A stretch of DNA of 64,000 nt. Source: Trileptium ribeirensis (taxonomy: Eukaryota; Nematoda; Enoplea; Enoplida; Thoracostomopsidae). The stretch is from positions 32,703 through 96,702 of the forward strand of contig JASANE010027831.1 of NCBI GenBank assembly GCA_030248225.1. The letters run 5' to 3'. Both the position numbers and the translations under genes were made by a program. The notes beneath the pieces were generated by a model. It saw nothing but the letters and a program-made list of their open reading frames with translations, ran no database searches and had not been told where the DNA came from. Below are positions 1 to 12,072 of the stretch, piece by piece (position 1 is the stretch's first letter; every line of letters starts with the position of its first letter).

Positions 1-1634
1 ATATAAATGAAAGCCAAATGTATCCTGGTAAGCGACAAATTTAATACGTCGACAAATATTGGTTTTCAAGTGATTTCTGCTGTGCTGTAGCGCGTTGGTT
101 TAAACGTTAAGGTAATAGTTTGTATGAATGGTTTTACACATATGTCTTGATATTTATTTCATAGCCTCAGGCGGATCTTAGTCTTGAGGCTGCAATGTAA
201 ACAGGGGAGCATTTTACTATTAAACTCTTTGTAAAATCACATAAAATTCTTGATCGTGGATCGCTTTTGTTGCTCAAGTCGTTCATATATTTAAATTAAT
301 TTTCCATAACAGAAAGTTTGGCAAATTTAAAATAAATTCAGCCAGGATAATTTGTACGATTTTATTATACGCCTGAGAAGATGAAGGCCATGTGGTTGCC
401 GTTGTCGAATACTTTTTAATATTGTTTACAAATATAAAACTACCTAAATCTTAGAAGTCGACTAACATAATATGACTATTCCAAAAAACTGATCTATCTT
501 GACCAAAAAATGAAGTCATACATATGGCTACATTTGAACTGTTACAATAAATATAACAATTTCATATATTTGTGATCGTAATCGCCTAAGCCAAATCCTA
601 AATCCGGGGATGCCGCCACGTTCCCCCACCGCCGAATCCCCGCTGTAAGCTGTTCTTTTCCCCAATTGGTTCATAAAGGTGACATGGTAAATTTCTAGAC
701 TTAATTACGTAATATAGCTGCCAAATACTTAAAAGAGACGGCGATAATTAATGGTTGGACTATCTATTGGGTTAACTCAAGGGCGACAGTCGCATTATTA
801 GTCAGAACGACTGGTTTGGAAAAGTGTGGAATGTATCTAATTATTTGCGCTCGAGACTTGTAATTTGATTGGTTTAGTCACAATTCCGTGTGGAAACTCA
901 GTGATCGCAATATATATACTCCATAGACGCGTTTAACACAAATTTTCACATTAATGCCAAAATATTAATATAATGGGATACATAAAATAATGGTAACGTA
1001 TTGTACTCTGTGCTCATTTCGTGTGGTATTAAACAGTAGTTTTCGGACCCTTTTAACGTGAATCTGACTTTTGCTGTGGTCTTACTGATGCCCTTACTTT
1101 TATATAATGTTGCTTCATTTATTAATAATATTGAAATTGATTTTTGGCTACTAATGTTAAGCCATAATAATTATTAAAACCATCGTGAACCTACGAAAAT
1201 AGGCTGAAAATAGACCAGTTCGGCCCTTTGGTACCTAAGCTAAATATAAAATATAACTATAATCAGAGTATTTATTTGATATATATTAACATTTACGAGA
1301 CAATTTTTTGTTGGACCATATTATGCCATACATACATCAAATTTATTATACAGTCTAACAAGACAGTTAAAACCAAATGAAAATGTTGTTTGAAGCGTAG
1401 GTTCGAACCAGACATGATTTCTGGCATTACACAGTTTAATCTGTTATCTAATGATAGGTGGACCAATACTTTGTACAGTCGCAACCTTATAGCAAAAAGC
1501 AAATTATTAGTCAATATAATATGTTCAGATCATAAATTGTCGATGCTACAGTTTTTTCGCGCAGGGTTTCAATCTTACAGTCATAATTCAGTTATTATAC
1601 ATCTAATTCCATGAAAATACGCGATATATCTTAC
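1..1634. other. AT-rich non-coding, downstream of the K2P exon
   Basis: I see no convincing exon here. The next K2P exon, which should supply the conserved FGD after the pore's TTIG, was looked for on the minus strand and not found, so it probably lies before base 1. The short ORFs around 1293-1614 look like chance. Confidence 0.4.
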
Positions 1635-1774
1635 CAATCGTAGTTAGAGTTATGAAACAGAAATAGGCGGCGTTGAAAACATTCCAGTCTTCCCAAATTG
1701 CGAACAATATCGCTCCTCCGACAATGAATGAAATCAAAAGAATAATTCCGACACTGACTGGCATTTTTTCTGGT
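1635..1774 (-). CDS. Exon of a two-pore domain (K2P) potassium channel: third membrane segment and second pore
   Basis: The exon is bounded by an acceptor (TTTGTTTTGTAG, just above 1774) and a donor (GTAAGA, just below 1635). It encodes PEKMPVSVG, a hydrophobic segment rich in I, L, F and G, then WEDWNVFNAAYFCFITLTTIG. A Trp-Glu-x-Trp turret followed by YFCFITLTTIG is the hallmark of the second pore loop of K2P channels, which carry background potassium current at the plasma membrane. The exon ends in phase 1 right after TTIG, so the FGD of the selectivity filter must come from the next exon, not seen in the window. It begins with one base that completes a codon left by the exon at 3131-3303. 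Which K2P subfamily it belongs to cannot be decided from one exon. Confidence 0.86.
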
Positions 1775-2845
1775 CTACAAAACAAACAAACCAGTGAAGA
1801 ACCCACGAATTGATGACAATTTTGAAGTTTTCAGCAGCAATTTGCAGCAGGAATATTATGACTGTAGATAAATTAAAAAGGCTCGACACTTTACCTTGGA
1901 TTAAAATTAAAAGCCATCAATAAACTGGACAAGCAGTATTCGTTGTATATATTGAATCAAGTTCCTTAAGCCTTTGGTTGTGATATGGCGAAGAACATTT
2001 GGTAATATCTACAATAAGACAACGAAAAATGGAAGATTCTGTTGTTTGAATCATGAAAAATATGCTACCTCGTTGATGACATATTGGGTTTTTAACACAC
2101 ATATTTTATAAAAAAATCTTAACGCTTGTGTAATGGCGATAGTGTTTAGGATCTATTAATAGCGTATTAACTGTGTATATATTAGAAACAATGAGAAAGT
2201 GTAGAAGCTTATTTTGTAAATGCTCACAAGGGATTCCTCCCAAAAAAGAATGATTAATCGAATGTTATACACGTGTAGTTCGCAGTGTACAGTTCCACCA
2301 TTTATGTTGGATATATAATTATGAAAAGTGATTGGTGGACGCAATAAATTCTTATTTATACGTTTGACAATGATTTTGCTTATACTGTCAGAAAATTCAA
2401 AAATTGTGGAAATTCAAAAATATAACCAAGATCAATAACTAAATTGTTTGCGAATCATAGACAAATAGGACCACTTTACAATGATGTTTGTTCTCCATTG
2501 GATACGAAAATTATTCAAGCCAATAATGTTACCAATGCCGGCGTATCATCATTGAAGGTAGTCAGTTCGATTGTAGAGTTTTGTAATTCAGTTTACGTTT
2601 AGTTTTACGAGGACGCTATGTTGCCATTTGTTAAGTTTCGCGTAAACGACACATGGGTGTTGCTGTTCGTGCCAAATTTATGACGGTAAATTTAAAACGG
2701 TTTATTGTACCGTTTCGGACCAGCCGACGTTTACTCAGCACATAATTGTGCCTGAAATGTAACTTAAGACATTTATCTTGATGATCAATATTTACCATTT
2801 ACGTCCTGAATTAATTTATATTTAGAGTATCGATGACCTATTTTT

Positions 2846-2955
2846 GATCGACGCCAGGTATCGAACCACGAACGCTCGGATCTAAGTGACATTTACTAGC
2901 CATTTAAGCTATTTCGGAGCCATTGCTTGGATCTTTAAGGCTTCTCGCAAAGGGA
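2846..2955 (-). repeat. tRNA-derived SINE-like copy 1
   Basis: Read on the minus strand, this has an A-box-like TAGCTTAAATGGCTAG and a B-box-like GTGGTTCGATACC at tRNA spacing. The upstream flank (higher coordinates) carries CTTCTCGCAAAGGGAG on the plus strand. Copies near 13953 and 15274 have the same layout with a TCTCGCAAA-like or TCCTCGCAAA tract beside the tRNA-like part. Confidence 0.5.
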
Positions 2956-3130
2956 GCCAAAACCATCCGCGCAAACGTACGGCATTCGTTGGTTTGTGTT
3001 TGGTACAAACAACGTTTTGAACGTAATTACTTGTTGTCGATGTAAATGTAGGAAATAGAGGTGTAACACTAGTAGTTGAGTACGAGACAATGCAACCCAA
3101 ACTACTACACTTAATAGATGAATTATTTAC

Positions 3131-3303
3131 TTTTTATACGTTACTTGACCGCTGCCAAGTGTAATTTTGCGTGAACGTAAACTTCCTTCTTCCGACTTTC
3201 GCGAGACTTCGTCGAGAAATTTTTTCCATTCATCAGTTCGTTGCCTAGTCAAAACTACAGACTGAGTTGTATTTGCACCGTTCGATTGATATTTTGATAC
3301 AAC
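3131..3303 (-). CDS. Exon of the K2P channel gene, cytoplasmic segment before the third membrane helix
   Basis: An acceptor (TAATTTCAG) precedes GTT GTA TCA at 3303 and a donor (GTAAAT) follows 3131. The 173-bp exon starts in phase 0 and ends in phase 2, which joins exactly to the exon at 1635-1774 to give ...YKKPEKMPVSVG. The peptide is hydrophilic (TRQRTDEWKKFLDEVSRK, then SEEGSLRSRK) and fits a cytoplasmic M2-M3 linker just before the third helix. Without the splice the frame meets a stop two bases later, so an exon is the better reading. Membership rests on phase and position, not on recognised homology. Confidence 0.6.
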
Positions 3304-3869
3304 CTGAAATTATAAGCGTTATATTCGTACCATGATGCTGTTAGCAATTTGTATCGCTATATCCCTGAATATTTCGTGGTGTTAGACTAACGGAATATTA
3401 TCGACAGCAGGAAGTATAAATTTGTTGGCATGGCTTTATATATATTGAGGTAACCAAATAATATACTTATCTATTTAAGTACGTTATGATGTAATGTAAA
3501 GCGGATTTTAATAGAAACCAAGAAAAATCCTGAGCATCTACAGCCTGGTTGGTAGAATAAATACTATTGTCTATCAGAATACTAACGTCGCTAGTAATTT
3601 CTAGGTATAACAGGTTCTGTTTGCTAAGTATGGCAGGCATGAAGTTCAGCAGAATTATCAAAGTCTGCACAGGTCGGACATTGTTTGGTGCAGACATCTA
3701 CATTCAAGCCTTTAGTGAACGAAATGCATACAGGCTCATAATGGGGTGGAGGGGGTTATCCACTGAGGCTGCGAAGATTTAGAGAAAGTAAAGGCCGACA
3801 AGCCCAGGCCGACAGGTTATCCAACCTTCCTTGTCCCCACCCCACTCCCGGCAGCGTTGAACCCATAAG

Positions 3870-4370
3870 CAACGAAGGAGGGGAATATTAAAATCGGGAA
3901 TTTATGAATCGGAAGAGGGAATTTGGAAACTGGTATTCTTTGATTCGAGAATTGTGGAATGGGAACTTGGCAATGGGAAATTAGGGAATATGAAATTTAA
4001 GAATCAGGAATTGAAACTTTCGAAATCGTCAATCAGGGAATCGGGAAGGTGAGAATCGGGAATTTCGCAATCGAAAATTTCAGATTCGGGAAGTTAGAAA
4101 TATGGAATTTAGAATAAAGAATTGAGGGTTTGGGAAAGCGTAATTTGGTAATCGTGAATCCAATACTTTGAAATCGGGAATTTCAGAAATTATAAAATTG
4201 GTAATCGGGATATTGGAAATCGGAGATTTGGGTATTTAAATTGAGAATTTGGTACCCAGTAAATTGAGAATTCTGATTTTTGGAACCAGCAATTTACGAA
4301 TCGTAAATTTGGGAATTTGGAATCGGTAATTTGGGAATATGGAGTTTGTTAATTACGAAGTAAAAAATCG
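3870..4370. repeat. Degenerate minisatellite of GGGAATTTGGGAATCG-type units
   Basis: About 500 bases are built from variants of a roughly 14-16-base unit such as GGGAATCGGGAATTTGG, GGAATTTAGAAT or AATCGGTAATTTGGG. Units are too diverged to count exactly. The tract lies in the intron between the exons at 3131-3303 and 5825-6098. Confidence 0.75.
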
Positions 4371-4607
4371 CTAATATAAAAATCGAGTGTTCTACAACAT
4401 CACACAACATGCAGATACTTTTCTGGGATTGGCATTGTGGTTGTAGAAACTATATGATATGGCCGTCTAATTAGAGAAACACTTCTTTAATATTTTATGT
4501 TTGACTAGTAGCAAGAGTTTACGACGATTGCTTGAGAAGAGTATGACACTCTTCGAGATCAACATATAAAATAATCGGCATGACGCGATCGACTTTGACT
4601 TTACCAC

Positions 4608-4622
4608 CTTCCCCCCCCCCCC
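4608..4622. repeat. Poly-C homopolymer
   Basis: A C run of about 14 lies in the same intron. It is a likely length-variable site and is prone to sequencing error. Confidence 0.8.
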
Positions 4623-5824
4623 GGTTGCGGGGTTACCACTGATAATTTTGGAGGGCAATTTGGCATCATGGATAAAAATTTGTTTCACCCCATTCCCTCC
4701 GTCGTTTAATCACGGCACTTTACGACAAGCTATACTTACAATTTTGTCATGACGGAAACTTTAAATTCAATTGTAAATCATATTTCTTTTTAGACCGGTC
4801 GCCGATAGCCTAGCCTAGCCTTTAATTTTCTAGCCTTTAATTAAGATGAGTTTTTATTCGAGGACAAATTTAATATAATTGCAGCGTCATAAAAGAAACG
4901 GTCCTATAGTTTAGCATTTACTGTTAGCCAACATTACCATTCTAATTCAAATCCGATAAAATTTTGTTCACGAACAAGTATGATTTTCACCGACCAGCCA
5001 GGCCTTTTTAAGACCTGTTATTATAACTGTTTAGCGACTTAAATTTTTATAAAATAAAATAGGATAGTCCGCGGGGTTATCTTATGTTTTGTCGCGCATT
5101 AATGGAATACTAGTTAGCTATCTGTGCTTTAGAAATCAAGACAATAAGCTAATAACGATGCCGTTTACTTAGTATGTAGTAAATCAGTAACAAATTCCAT
5201 CACAGGATTGCTGTACGGGTGTTTTGTTCACGAGTGCCAAGTAGGTACCGTAATTTTAACACAACACAAACATGCTGCAAAATTTAGAATGAACCACTTA
5301 TGATATTAGCAACTCCAATTTTCAATCTCACAGACATAAACACATAGGCATAAATTCACATGCAAAATCAAACAAATCAATATCCACACACATTAGCGGC
5401 AAACGCAGTGAAATATTAGTGTAGTGCAGCTAACTTATTATTAGATCTATAGGTTTAAGGGTACTGAGGCAGGGTCACTGGTTCCAGGTTAAGGTTTTTC
5501 TGCCGGCGCACCGCCACCTTTTAAAATTTTTTCGGTACTAGAATTTTTATAACTCATTTAATATATATTTATTATGTACAGAGTCAAAGATATTTAAATT
5601 AGTTTGCATTAATAATATATCAGTTGTATTTTCAAATGCTTTACCTATATTACTGGTCCCTGAAAACCTTGCATAGGGTATTCCTTATCGATCCCAAATG
5701 ATGAAAAACAATGATTCAGCAGTCGTTCTATAACGCATTATATATTGCAACCCAGAAGTACAGAAGTCAATAAATATTTGTAAGAACAATCTTACAGCGA
5801 AATATTTTAAAATATTAAACTAAC

Positions 5825-6098
5825 CACAGTATTAGCCGGTTCCTGTTCCGATAACAACGGTCGTGCTTCCATCGCCGACTCTGACGATACCTTTCGACCA
5901 TCATTGTCTTGCTCGTATTCTTCCTCAGAGTCACATCCATCACCCGATTCGCACGGCTTACGTACCGTTTCGTGTTTGCTGTCGCGCTGTAGATGTCGCC
6001 GTGATGCCGATTCGCTGGGAGTAACAAGATCATCTTTTGTTTTCGAGCGCTTTCGAGAATCTGGTTGTAGTTTTGACTGAGTACCATAGGCGCGGATG
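5825..6098 (-). CDS. Probable K2P gene exon, acidic/basic low-complexity linker
   Basis: The open frame reads IRAYGTQSKLQPDSRKRSKTK and continues with a Ser-Glu-rich stretch, CESGDGCDSEEEYEQDNDG, and ends ...LLSEQEPANTV. A donor (GTTAGT) follows at 5824-5819, and the acceptor chosen (ATTGAAG) lies above 6098. The exon is 274 bp, starts with one base and ends in phase 0. That matches the phase-2 end of the exon at 6633-6852 and the phase-0 start of the exon at 3131-3303. The acceptor has a weak polypyrimidine tract, so the 5' edge is uncertain. The sequence looks disordered and cytoplasmic. I recognise no domain. A different frame that is also open here looks less protein-like. Confidence 0.5.
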
Positions 6099-6632
6099 CT
6101 TCAATGCAACAGTGTTATAGTGCTTATATATTACGACATAGCAATCTATCGACATTTTCTTGTGTCCTATATCACCAAGTAAGCTTCAAAAAAATTATAT
6201 GACTGTAGTGTTTAGTTAACTGAATTGCGCTATTACACGAAATGTTACATACTACTTAATTCCTACTTTTGTCTGTCCGAGTAGTCATTACATACACTTA
6301 GATCACTAGATCTCTTCACTTTAAGTTGAAAAGTAGGGCTATGCTGATAGTTCACCACCACGACAATTCTGATTTGAGCAAGGTATAGAATATATTGTAG
6401 GTGTGACTTGATTCTGAAATTTTTTATTAAACGTGAAGTTGCTATACCTGAGATGGAATCGTCGGAATGTCCATTTACGCAACGAAAATTCATAAACACT
6501 ACTTAATGTAACTGAAGAAAACTGAAAGAACTGTCACTGGTGTTACAAATAGTGAAATTGTTGTCCTTTGTTGCTGACATGCAGTTACCTGCTAACAAGC
6601 ACAATGCCACTTCAACTACTCCTAGAGCTTAC

Positions 6633-6852
6633 CTCAGGGCTTGTTCTTTTTGTTCAGCTTCCTGTTGTTGTGGCGTGCTGTAATCGCAAGATTTCGCCGC
6701 TATTTCGTGTGGTGTAACGCCATCGTCAGGCGCGGTACCGGATAGCAACGGTATTGTTTCATGTTGATTTTTCTCGTGTTGTACAATTGACACAGGTTGC
6801 CGTATCAATGGACGCCGACCAACAGGTTTACGATCGGCTAATTTGCTTTTAT
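6633..6852 (-). CDS. Probable K2P gene exon, low-complexity linker
   Basis: The acceptor AATTTCAG lies above 6852 and a strong donor (GAG|GTAAGC) lies below 6633. The 220-bp exon is open throughout: KSKLADRKPVGRRPLIRQP..., then TIPLLSGTAPDDGVTPHE... and a Gln/Glu-rich end (STPQQQEAEQKEQAL). It begins with two bases completing a codon from the exon at 8888-8980 and ends in phase 2, compatible with the exon at 5825-6098. No domain is recognised. It is read as part of the channel's long cytoplasmic loop because of strand, spacing and phase. Confidence 0.6.
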
Positions 6853-8887
6853 CTGAAATTACAATGTGGAAAAACCTTTAAAAATTTGTTGTCACACTCT
6901 AAACTGGAATTTAAATTTTCAGGCCGCATATAGAAGGGCGTACCCACACGGGGCATTGGGGAAACGTGCCTCCTTCAGTGTCAATTGGTAGTCACCAATT
7001 TAAAACAGTAAAAAATTTTCATGAATTTGCAACAGTCAGATCAATTTGTTGCATCAACTCTCACAATGGGTCTTCCCCGAGCTAAAGTTTTCTGACGATG
7101 CTTCTGCCATGTACCATCCAAAGAGTGTTTCAGTTGTTTCGATGAACAATAGTAATTGTCATCAGAGCATGTGTTATATGTACACGTTATACATACAGTT
7201 TGAACCACCCACAATCCTTTTATTGATACCTTTATAAATGTGAGAAAAGATTATATAAATACATGAATTATTGTTTTGATATATTAAAGACAGGCGTTAC
7301 GCGAACACTTTCGTCTTATTTAATTATTCTCAGTAGTTTATAACTAATAAGGCATTTACGGCATCTTGGGCGGATTCAGTGGTGACCAATGTCCAAATTA
7401 GAACAGAGCATCATACACCATTCAGGATCCAATACAAACGAAGAAATTAAAGGCGTTGTTTTGCCTATTTACGTATTGCTGTTATTTTAAACTACTCATA
7501 AATCGTAGAGCGAGAAACTATGTTAGTTACAACTAATATATAGCCAAGTCGAGTTAAATTATGTTTTAGTGTAGCCACCAACTATGAGGTACAGCTTAGT
7601 TTTTGAACATTACAAATCTGCTATTTCTGTTTTCGTTCATGTGTCATTGCTTCCGAATTTGGTGAAACGACGATGTGATTTCTGAATTTATGCAACATTC
7701 TCTGTAACGTGTCATGCAATATTATGTTACGCCTTAAACTGAAATAACATCCCGTGCTAACGAAAAGCAAGATTGACAACATTACTCAATATAAATTCAT
7801 AATTATTATAAAATAAGTTGCTGTTACTGGTTGAACATTGCAATGTGTAAATAGTTATACACCTATAAGCTGCAAATATGCATGAATCACTTTTAACTCA
7901 GTATGAGTTATATAATTTCACACCTCTGAAACCGAATTGGGTCGTTTCGAAACGAGTTCGACTAACCTAAACTGTTGAGTCTGATAGCAACTCTGACGTG
8001 AGTTGCAATTCTAAGATGAAGTTTTTTGGCTCAGAAGGAATTAGAAAAATCTTACTCAGGAACTTAGACTTAGTTTAGTGAATCAGCGTGAGTCAATTTT
8101 ATTAAGGTTATAGCCCTTGAGTTAGATTAATACCTAGCTCGCTGTTAGAATACTTTACCTCAGGAACCGAGTTCTCAGTCGAACTCAGCCTGAGTTAGTT
8201 GGAACTCGGGGCACAGACGTACATCGGAGGGTGTCACCGCGTGCAGTAACTGTGCCGCCTGAAATATATATAAAATAAAAATAAAGTTCACGTTTATGTT
8301 TGGAAAGGTCGATTAGGTTGAGCCCCCTACCACTGTCAGTCTCATCCGTACAGGAGCTTATGGTCACGCCCGTGACTCAGGACAATGTAACACAGAGTCC
8401 TGAATTATAATCTAACTCGCGAATATTTGCGGTGTATAGATATAGATATGCATAATTAATGTGTAATAAGTACAATTGTATGTGTTTTAAATACACATTC
8501 AGCTATAACCATTTTAACATGCGCAGATTCCTCCGTTGATCCGGGCATGTGTCAGAGTTTAACACTCTCCTTCGCACTACTTCTTGAACGCACCAACTGA
8601 TGTCTTGATCCCCCACGTATGCGTTGACAAACCAGCATCACATAATAAAATGAATTAGTTACCTAGACGTTTGAATGCATATGTGGGATTGCTCTGTAGC
8701 CTGAACCAACTACAGTTTTAGAAATATGTATTTAGCATTTTCGAGCTGAAGGCGGATAAAATTTCTGCTACGATTTAGGTACCGATAATGACTGTTCTTC
8801 ATAGAACCAATGGGTTTCATATATTTAGTATATTTAATGTCACAAGTACTTCGACACTTGAAGATTTAGTACGAAGCTTTATTATAC

Positions 8888-8980
8888 CTGAGGCTGCAAC
8901 AGTAGTTTTTGCGTAATGTCTTGGTAAACTTGACTGTTCCGAATCGTACATACGAACAGGGGTTACAGCACGTGGTGTAT
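8888..8980 (-). CDS. Small probable exon of the same gene
   Basis: A 93-bp stretch sits between a good acceptor (TGCATTATATTTTAG) and a donor (CAG|GTATAA). The frame reads TPRAVTPVRMYDSEQSSLP and on to ...HYAKTTVAAS. It starts with two bases and ends with one base, so its phase joins to the exons on both sides (10717-10998 and 6633-6852). There is no recognisable motif. It is a Ser/Thr/Pro-rich linker. Confidence 0.5.
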
Positions 8981-9615
8981 CTAAAATATAATGCAAAACT
9001 TGAAACGCTTTTGTCGATAACATTAATCAAACGAAATTTCCAGTCTTAATGATGAGATAAAGCCCTTAAAGTGGTTTACCACTGTATTGAATATTGTACT
9101 AGTTATATTAATATTGCCATGCTACACCGGTGTAATGATTTAGATGTTACGATATACAGTATGGAAAGTAGAACAGTTCAGCGTTTAAATTTTACATCAA
9201 GTATTTCTGCAATTAACCATGTTCGTTTATGCCGCAATAGTCTCCGACTAGTAATTGTAAAACAAAATCTTGAGCATACCTGTTTCATTATTTGGAGCCC
9301 TTGACAAATACAAATAATTATCTACATTAATGCAAACAGAAGTCTAAGGCGTAGTCATCAGAATATCATTATAGTTTATTGCCGTTTTGTCTTATAGATC
9401 CTGGATGTTAGCAAACATAAATTAAACATGTGAATTCAAGGTAAGCTCCACAATGCAAGCATCCATCGGCACCCAATTTTCCACAAGATCCACAACATTA
9501 TTGCCCATTGAGCTAAAAGGTATACCATAAATTAGCTCTACTTTTGTGGGAATATATTGGGTAAAATGCGTAAATTTTGTTGCTAAATTTTTTAAGACAG
9601 GTTTTATCTAAAATA

Positions 9616-10123
9616 CGCGGCGTTCACGTTATAATGTCCCCGCTGCTTGGAACTTATCTCCCCTGTAGTCGTGACCCTACCGTATAGACTGCCGGGTGTC
9701 ACGCATGCTCTAAATCTATTTGAGAGGTTGTACGACATACCACTAGCTACGATAGTTTTTCTTTACAGTGTCTTACTAAACTTTACCAATTTGGCGCGAA
9801 CTACCTGTAACGGACACCATTTGTAGCTAATGCGGTTTATTAGGCAACTGTTCTGTGTAGTTTTTTAATTCTTGATATTTGTATATAGACCATATAACCG
9901 TTGGTGAAATAATGCCACACACTATCAATCAAACTGCAAGAAGATACGCTGTGCTTGACGCTGTCGAGAAGCGGCAACACCCCAGCAGCTACCTTTGCCA
10001 ATTTATAAAAAATTATAAAAACATGAGGGTATCAAAGATACCCTGTTGTCGACAGTGTGCCTGACACTGTGTGGTGTACATAGGTTCCAAACGTTGTGGA
10101 CATTATAACGTGCACACCACATT
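9616..10123. mobile_element. About 508-bp MITE with GGCGTTCACGTTATAATG termini, copy 1
   Basis: The left end reads GCGGCGTTCACGTTATAAT and then GTCCCCGC...TTGGAACT. The right end is the inverted counterpart (...AGGTTCCAAACGTTGTGGACATTATAACGTGCACACC). It shares internal blocks (CCCTACCGTATAGAC, AATTTGGCGCGAA, TAATGCGGTTTATTAG) with the half copy at 29669. No coding capacity is visible, so it is a non-autonomous DNA transposon. The transposase superfamily is unknown. Confidence 0.75.
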
Positions 10124-10716
10124 AGTTATATATCCAATTTTTTCTTGTATGTGAAAGAACAAAACATTGTTTTAACAATTGTAAATCAGAAATGGATAAG
10201 CGGATTCTTCTAATTATTTTTGTTTGATGTGCTTAGCGGTTGGCATATATAGCACGCATGCGTGTTTGTCTTTAAGGCTACTCGGTGAGGAACTAGTTTT
10301 GAATAGCCCTGTATTCATGCCAAATTAAATCAACTCATATTTGAATGTGATCATTTGGAAATTGAGAATAAAACTAGATTCATTTAGCCGAAATTTTCTT
10401 AGAGAACATGTGTACTATTAGAATTATTAATAAATATATTAATTTTTGCATCTGAAAAACACTGCTTCACGCTGCTACACTTTTTGTATCTGAAAAAAAA
10501 ACCTGCTCAGCACTGATGCTTTGGACCAAAATCAATGCAAGGCTAGCCAAGCATTTTATTTCGATGAACCCACCTTTTTGTTCTTTATTGATGATGAGTT
10601 ATTCAACATTACTTTTCTTAAAATAGATTCCTAATTTATTTGCGTTAATTTTACTAAATTATTAAAATATATAGATTAAAACACACGAATGTCATATTTA
10701 ATCTATTTAAATCCAC

Positions 10717-10998
10717 CTTCGTTTGCTTGATGACCGGCAATTGGCGTTGGCAAATCATCTACAAACTCGATGCTTGCATTGTCGTCTTTTTCTTCATCGC
10801 TAACAAGGACTGCAGTTTCGGAGGAATGCTCAAATGTCGTTGTTGATAGTTGCTGAAGCTCACTTAGGTATAGATGCAACGAAGCTGAACTCGATGCATT
10901 CGATGTGGGCGAACCGTGTGAGCCACCGTTGTTTGCTCCGTTCGTTTCGGGTAAAATTTCTCTCCAACATATATGGCATCGGCATTGTTTTTTGCTGA
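10717..10998 (-). CDS. Probable exon of the same gene (or a terminal exon of another gene)
   Basis: The acceptor is CAATATTGTAG, above 10998. The frame gives SKKQCRCHICWREILPETNG, then a Ser/Asn-rich stretch, then VLVSDEEKDDNASIEFVDDL and PTPIAGHQANE. If spliced at a GTGGAT donor the exon is 282 bp, starts with two bases and ends in phase 1, fitting its neighbours. If the donor is not used, the frame ends at TAG at 10703-10705, with an AATAAA on the minus strand at 10635-10640, so a terminal exon is the main alternative. The CxCxxC cluster is too short to call a zinc site. Confidence 0.5.
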
Positions 10999-11791
10999 CT
11001 ACAATATTGAAAAACTAAGTAAGTTTTTGTCAAGCAATGAACAACTACTAAATTATAACTTCCTGGCCGTATTTTTTGCAACAGCGAACTTAAGTAATAT
11101 GCAGCGGTTACACTTTTAATTGTAAAACTGTTGGCAGGACACCATATTAATATATGTTGTACGCAAAAATTGAGAATGTCATAAATTTAAGCAATCCGCA
11201 AAACAACCCTAACACTTATCAGTAAAACATTAAATTCCTGCTAAAATTCTGAAGCTTTTTGACTTTGTCTTACAAATTGTTCCGAGAGATCAGGGCAGAA
11301 TAGATCTAATATTCTTAAACCGAAGTTGCAAACATATCAAAAAGGCGATTTCGACAAAGATAAGCAGAATTAGCACATTAGAAACAAAATGTGCAGAAAT
11401 ACTACCAATGACAACGTACATCGGCTATTATCTATAAAACTCACATCGAATGCGTTCCCATTGTATTCGATCTGTAATTGATTGACGTACCAACGAAATT
11501 GGCACGTTATAAAAGGTTGTATTCTCAAAAGTTTGCTAAATACTTTTCGATCTGAATCACTGGTCACATTGTTTTGCTCTTGTCACTTAGACATTGCAAT
11601 TCGTGAGAACTGTGTTTAAAGTAGCCGCAGACACTACTGTCGTATGAGTTCACGTCTATAAAGTTGTGGGAATCAACAATTTCAGTAAACTTGGGCATTG
11701 TCGATAAAAATAAAAAAATTGTAATGGAAGCTGCTAATTTAAATCAGATTTATATTCACTAAATATAAATTAGCTCGAGTGTAGGAAAGTG

Positions 11792-12072
11792 GACACTGTT
11801 AACATTACATCTGATCGGGTCCGAACAGATCTGATGTTCTTCGAATCGGGCGTGTATTTTATATAGAGTGTGCACACTGCATCCGATCCGAATTCGAACC
11901 GATCCGAAATAGTATGCGCAATCTTTTCGGATCCGATTCAGAAAAAGTAATGCGAAAAATAGATACATATACATACACACGAATACGATAACTATAAAAA
12001 TTCTAATCGGATCGGTAGCAATGTCAATACAATTCTGATCGGATCGGATCGGTTGGAATGTGAACAGGGCCT
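11792..12072. mobile_element. Short MITE-like element rich in GATCGG
   Basis: The ends are inverted and similar: CACTGTTAACATTACATC on the left, and on the right CCCTGTTCACATTCCAACC when read in reverse complement. The interior carries repeated GATCCGAT/ATCGGATC blocks. The roughly 280-bp size and absence of coding sequence fit a hAT-like MITE, but the target duplication was not resolved. Confidence 0.45.
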
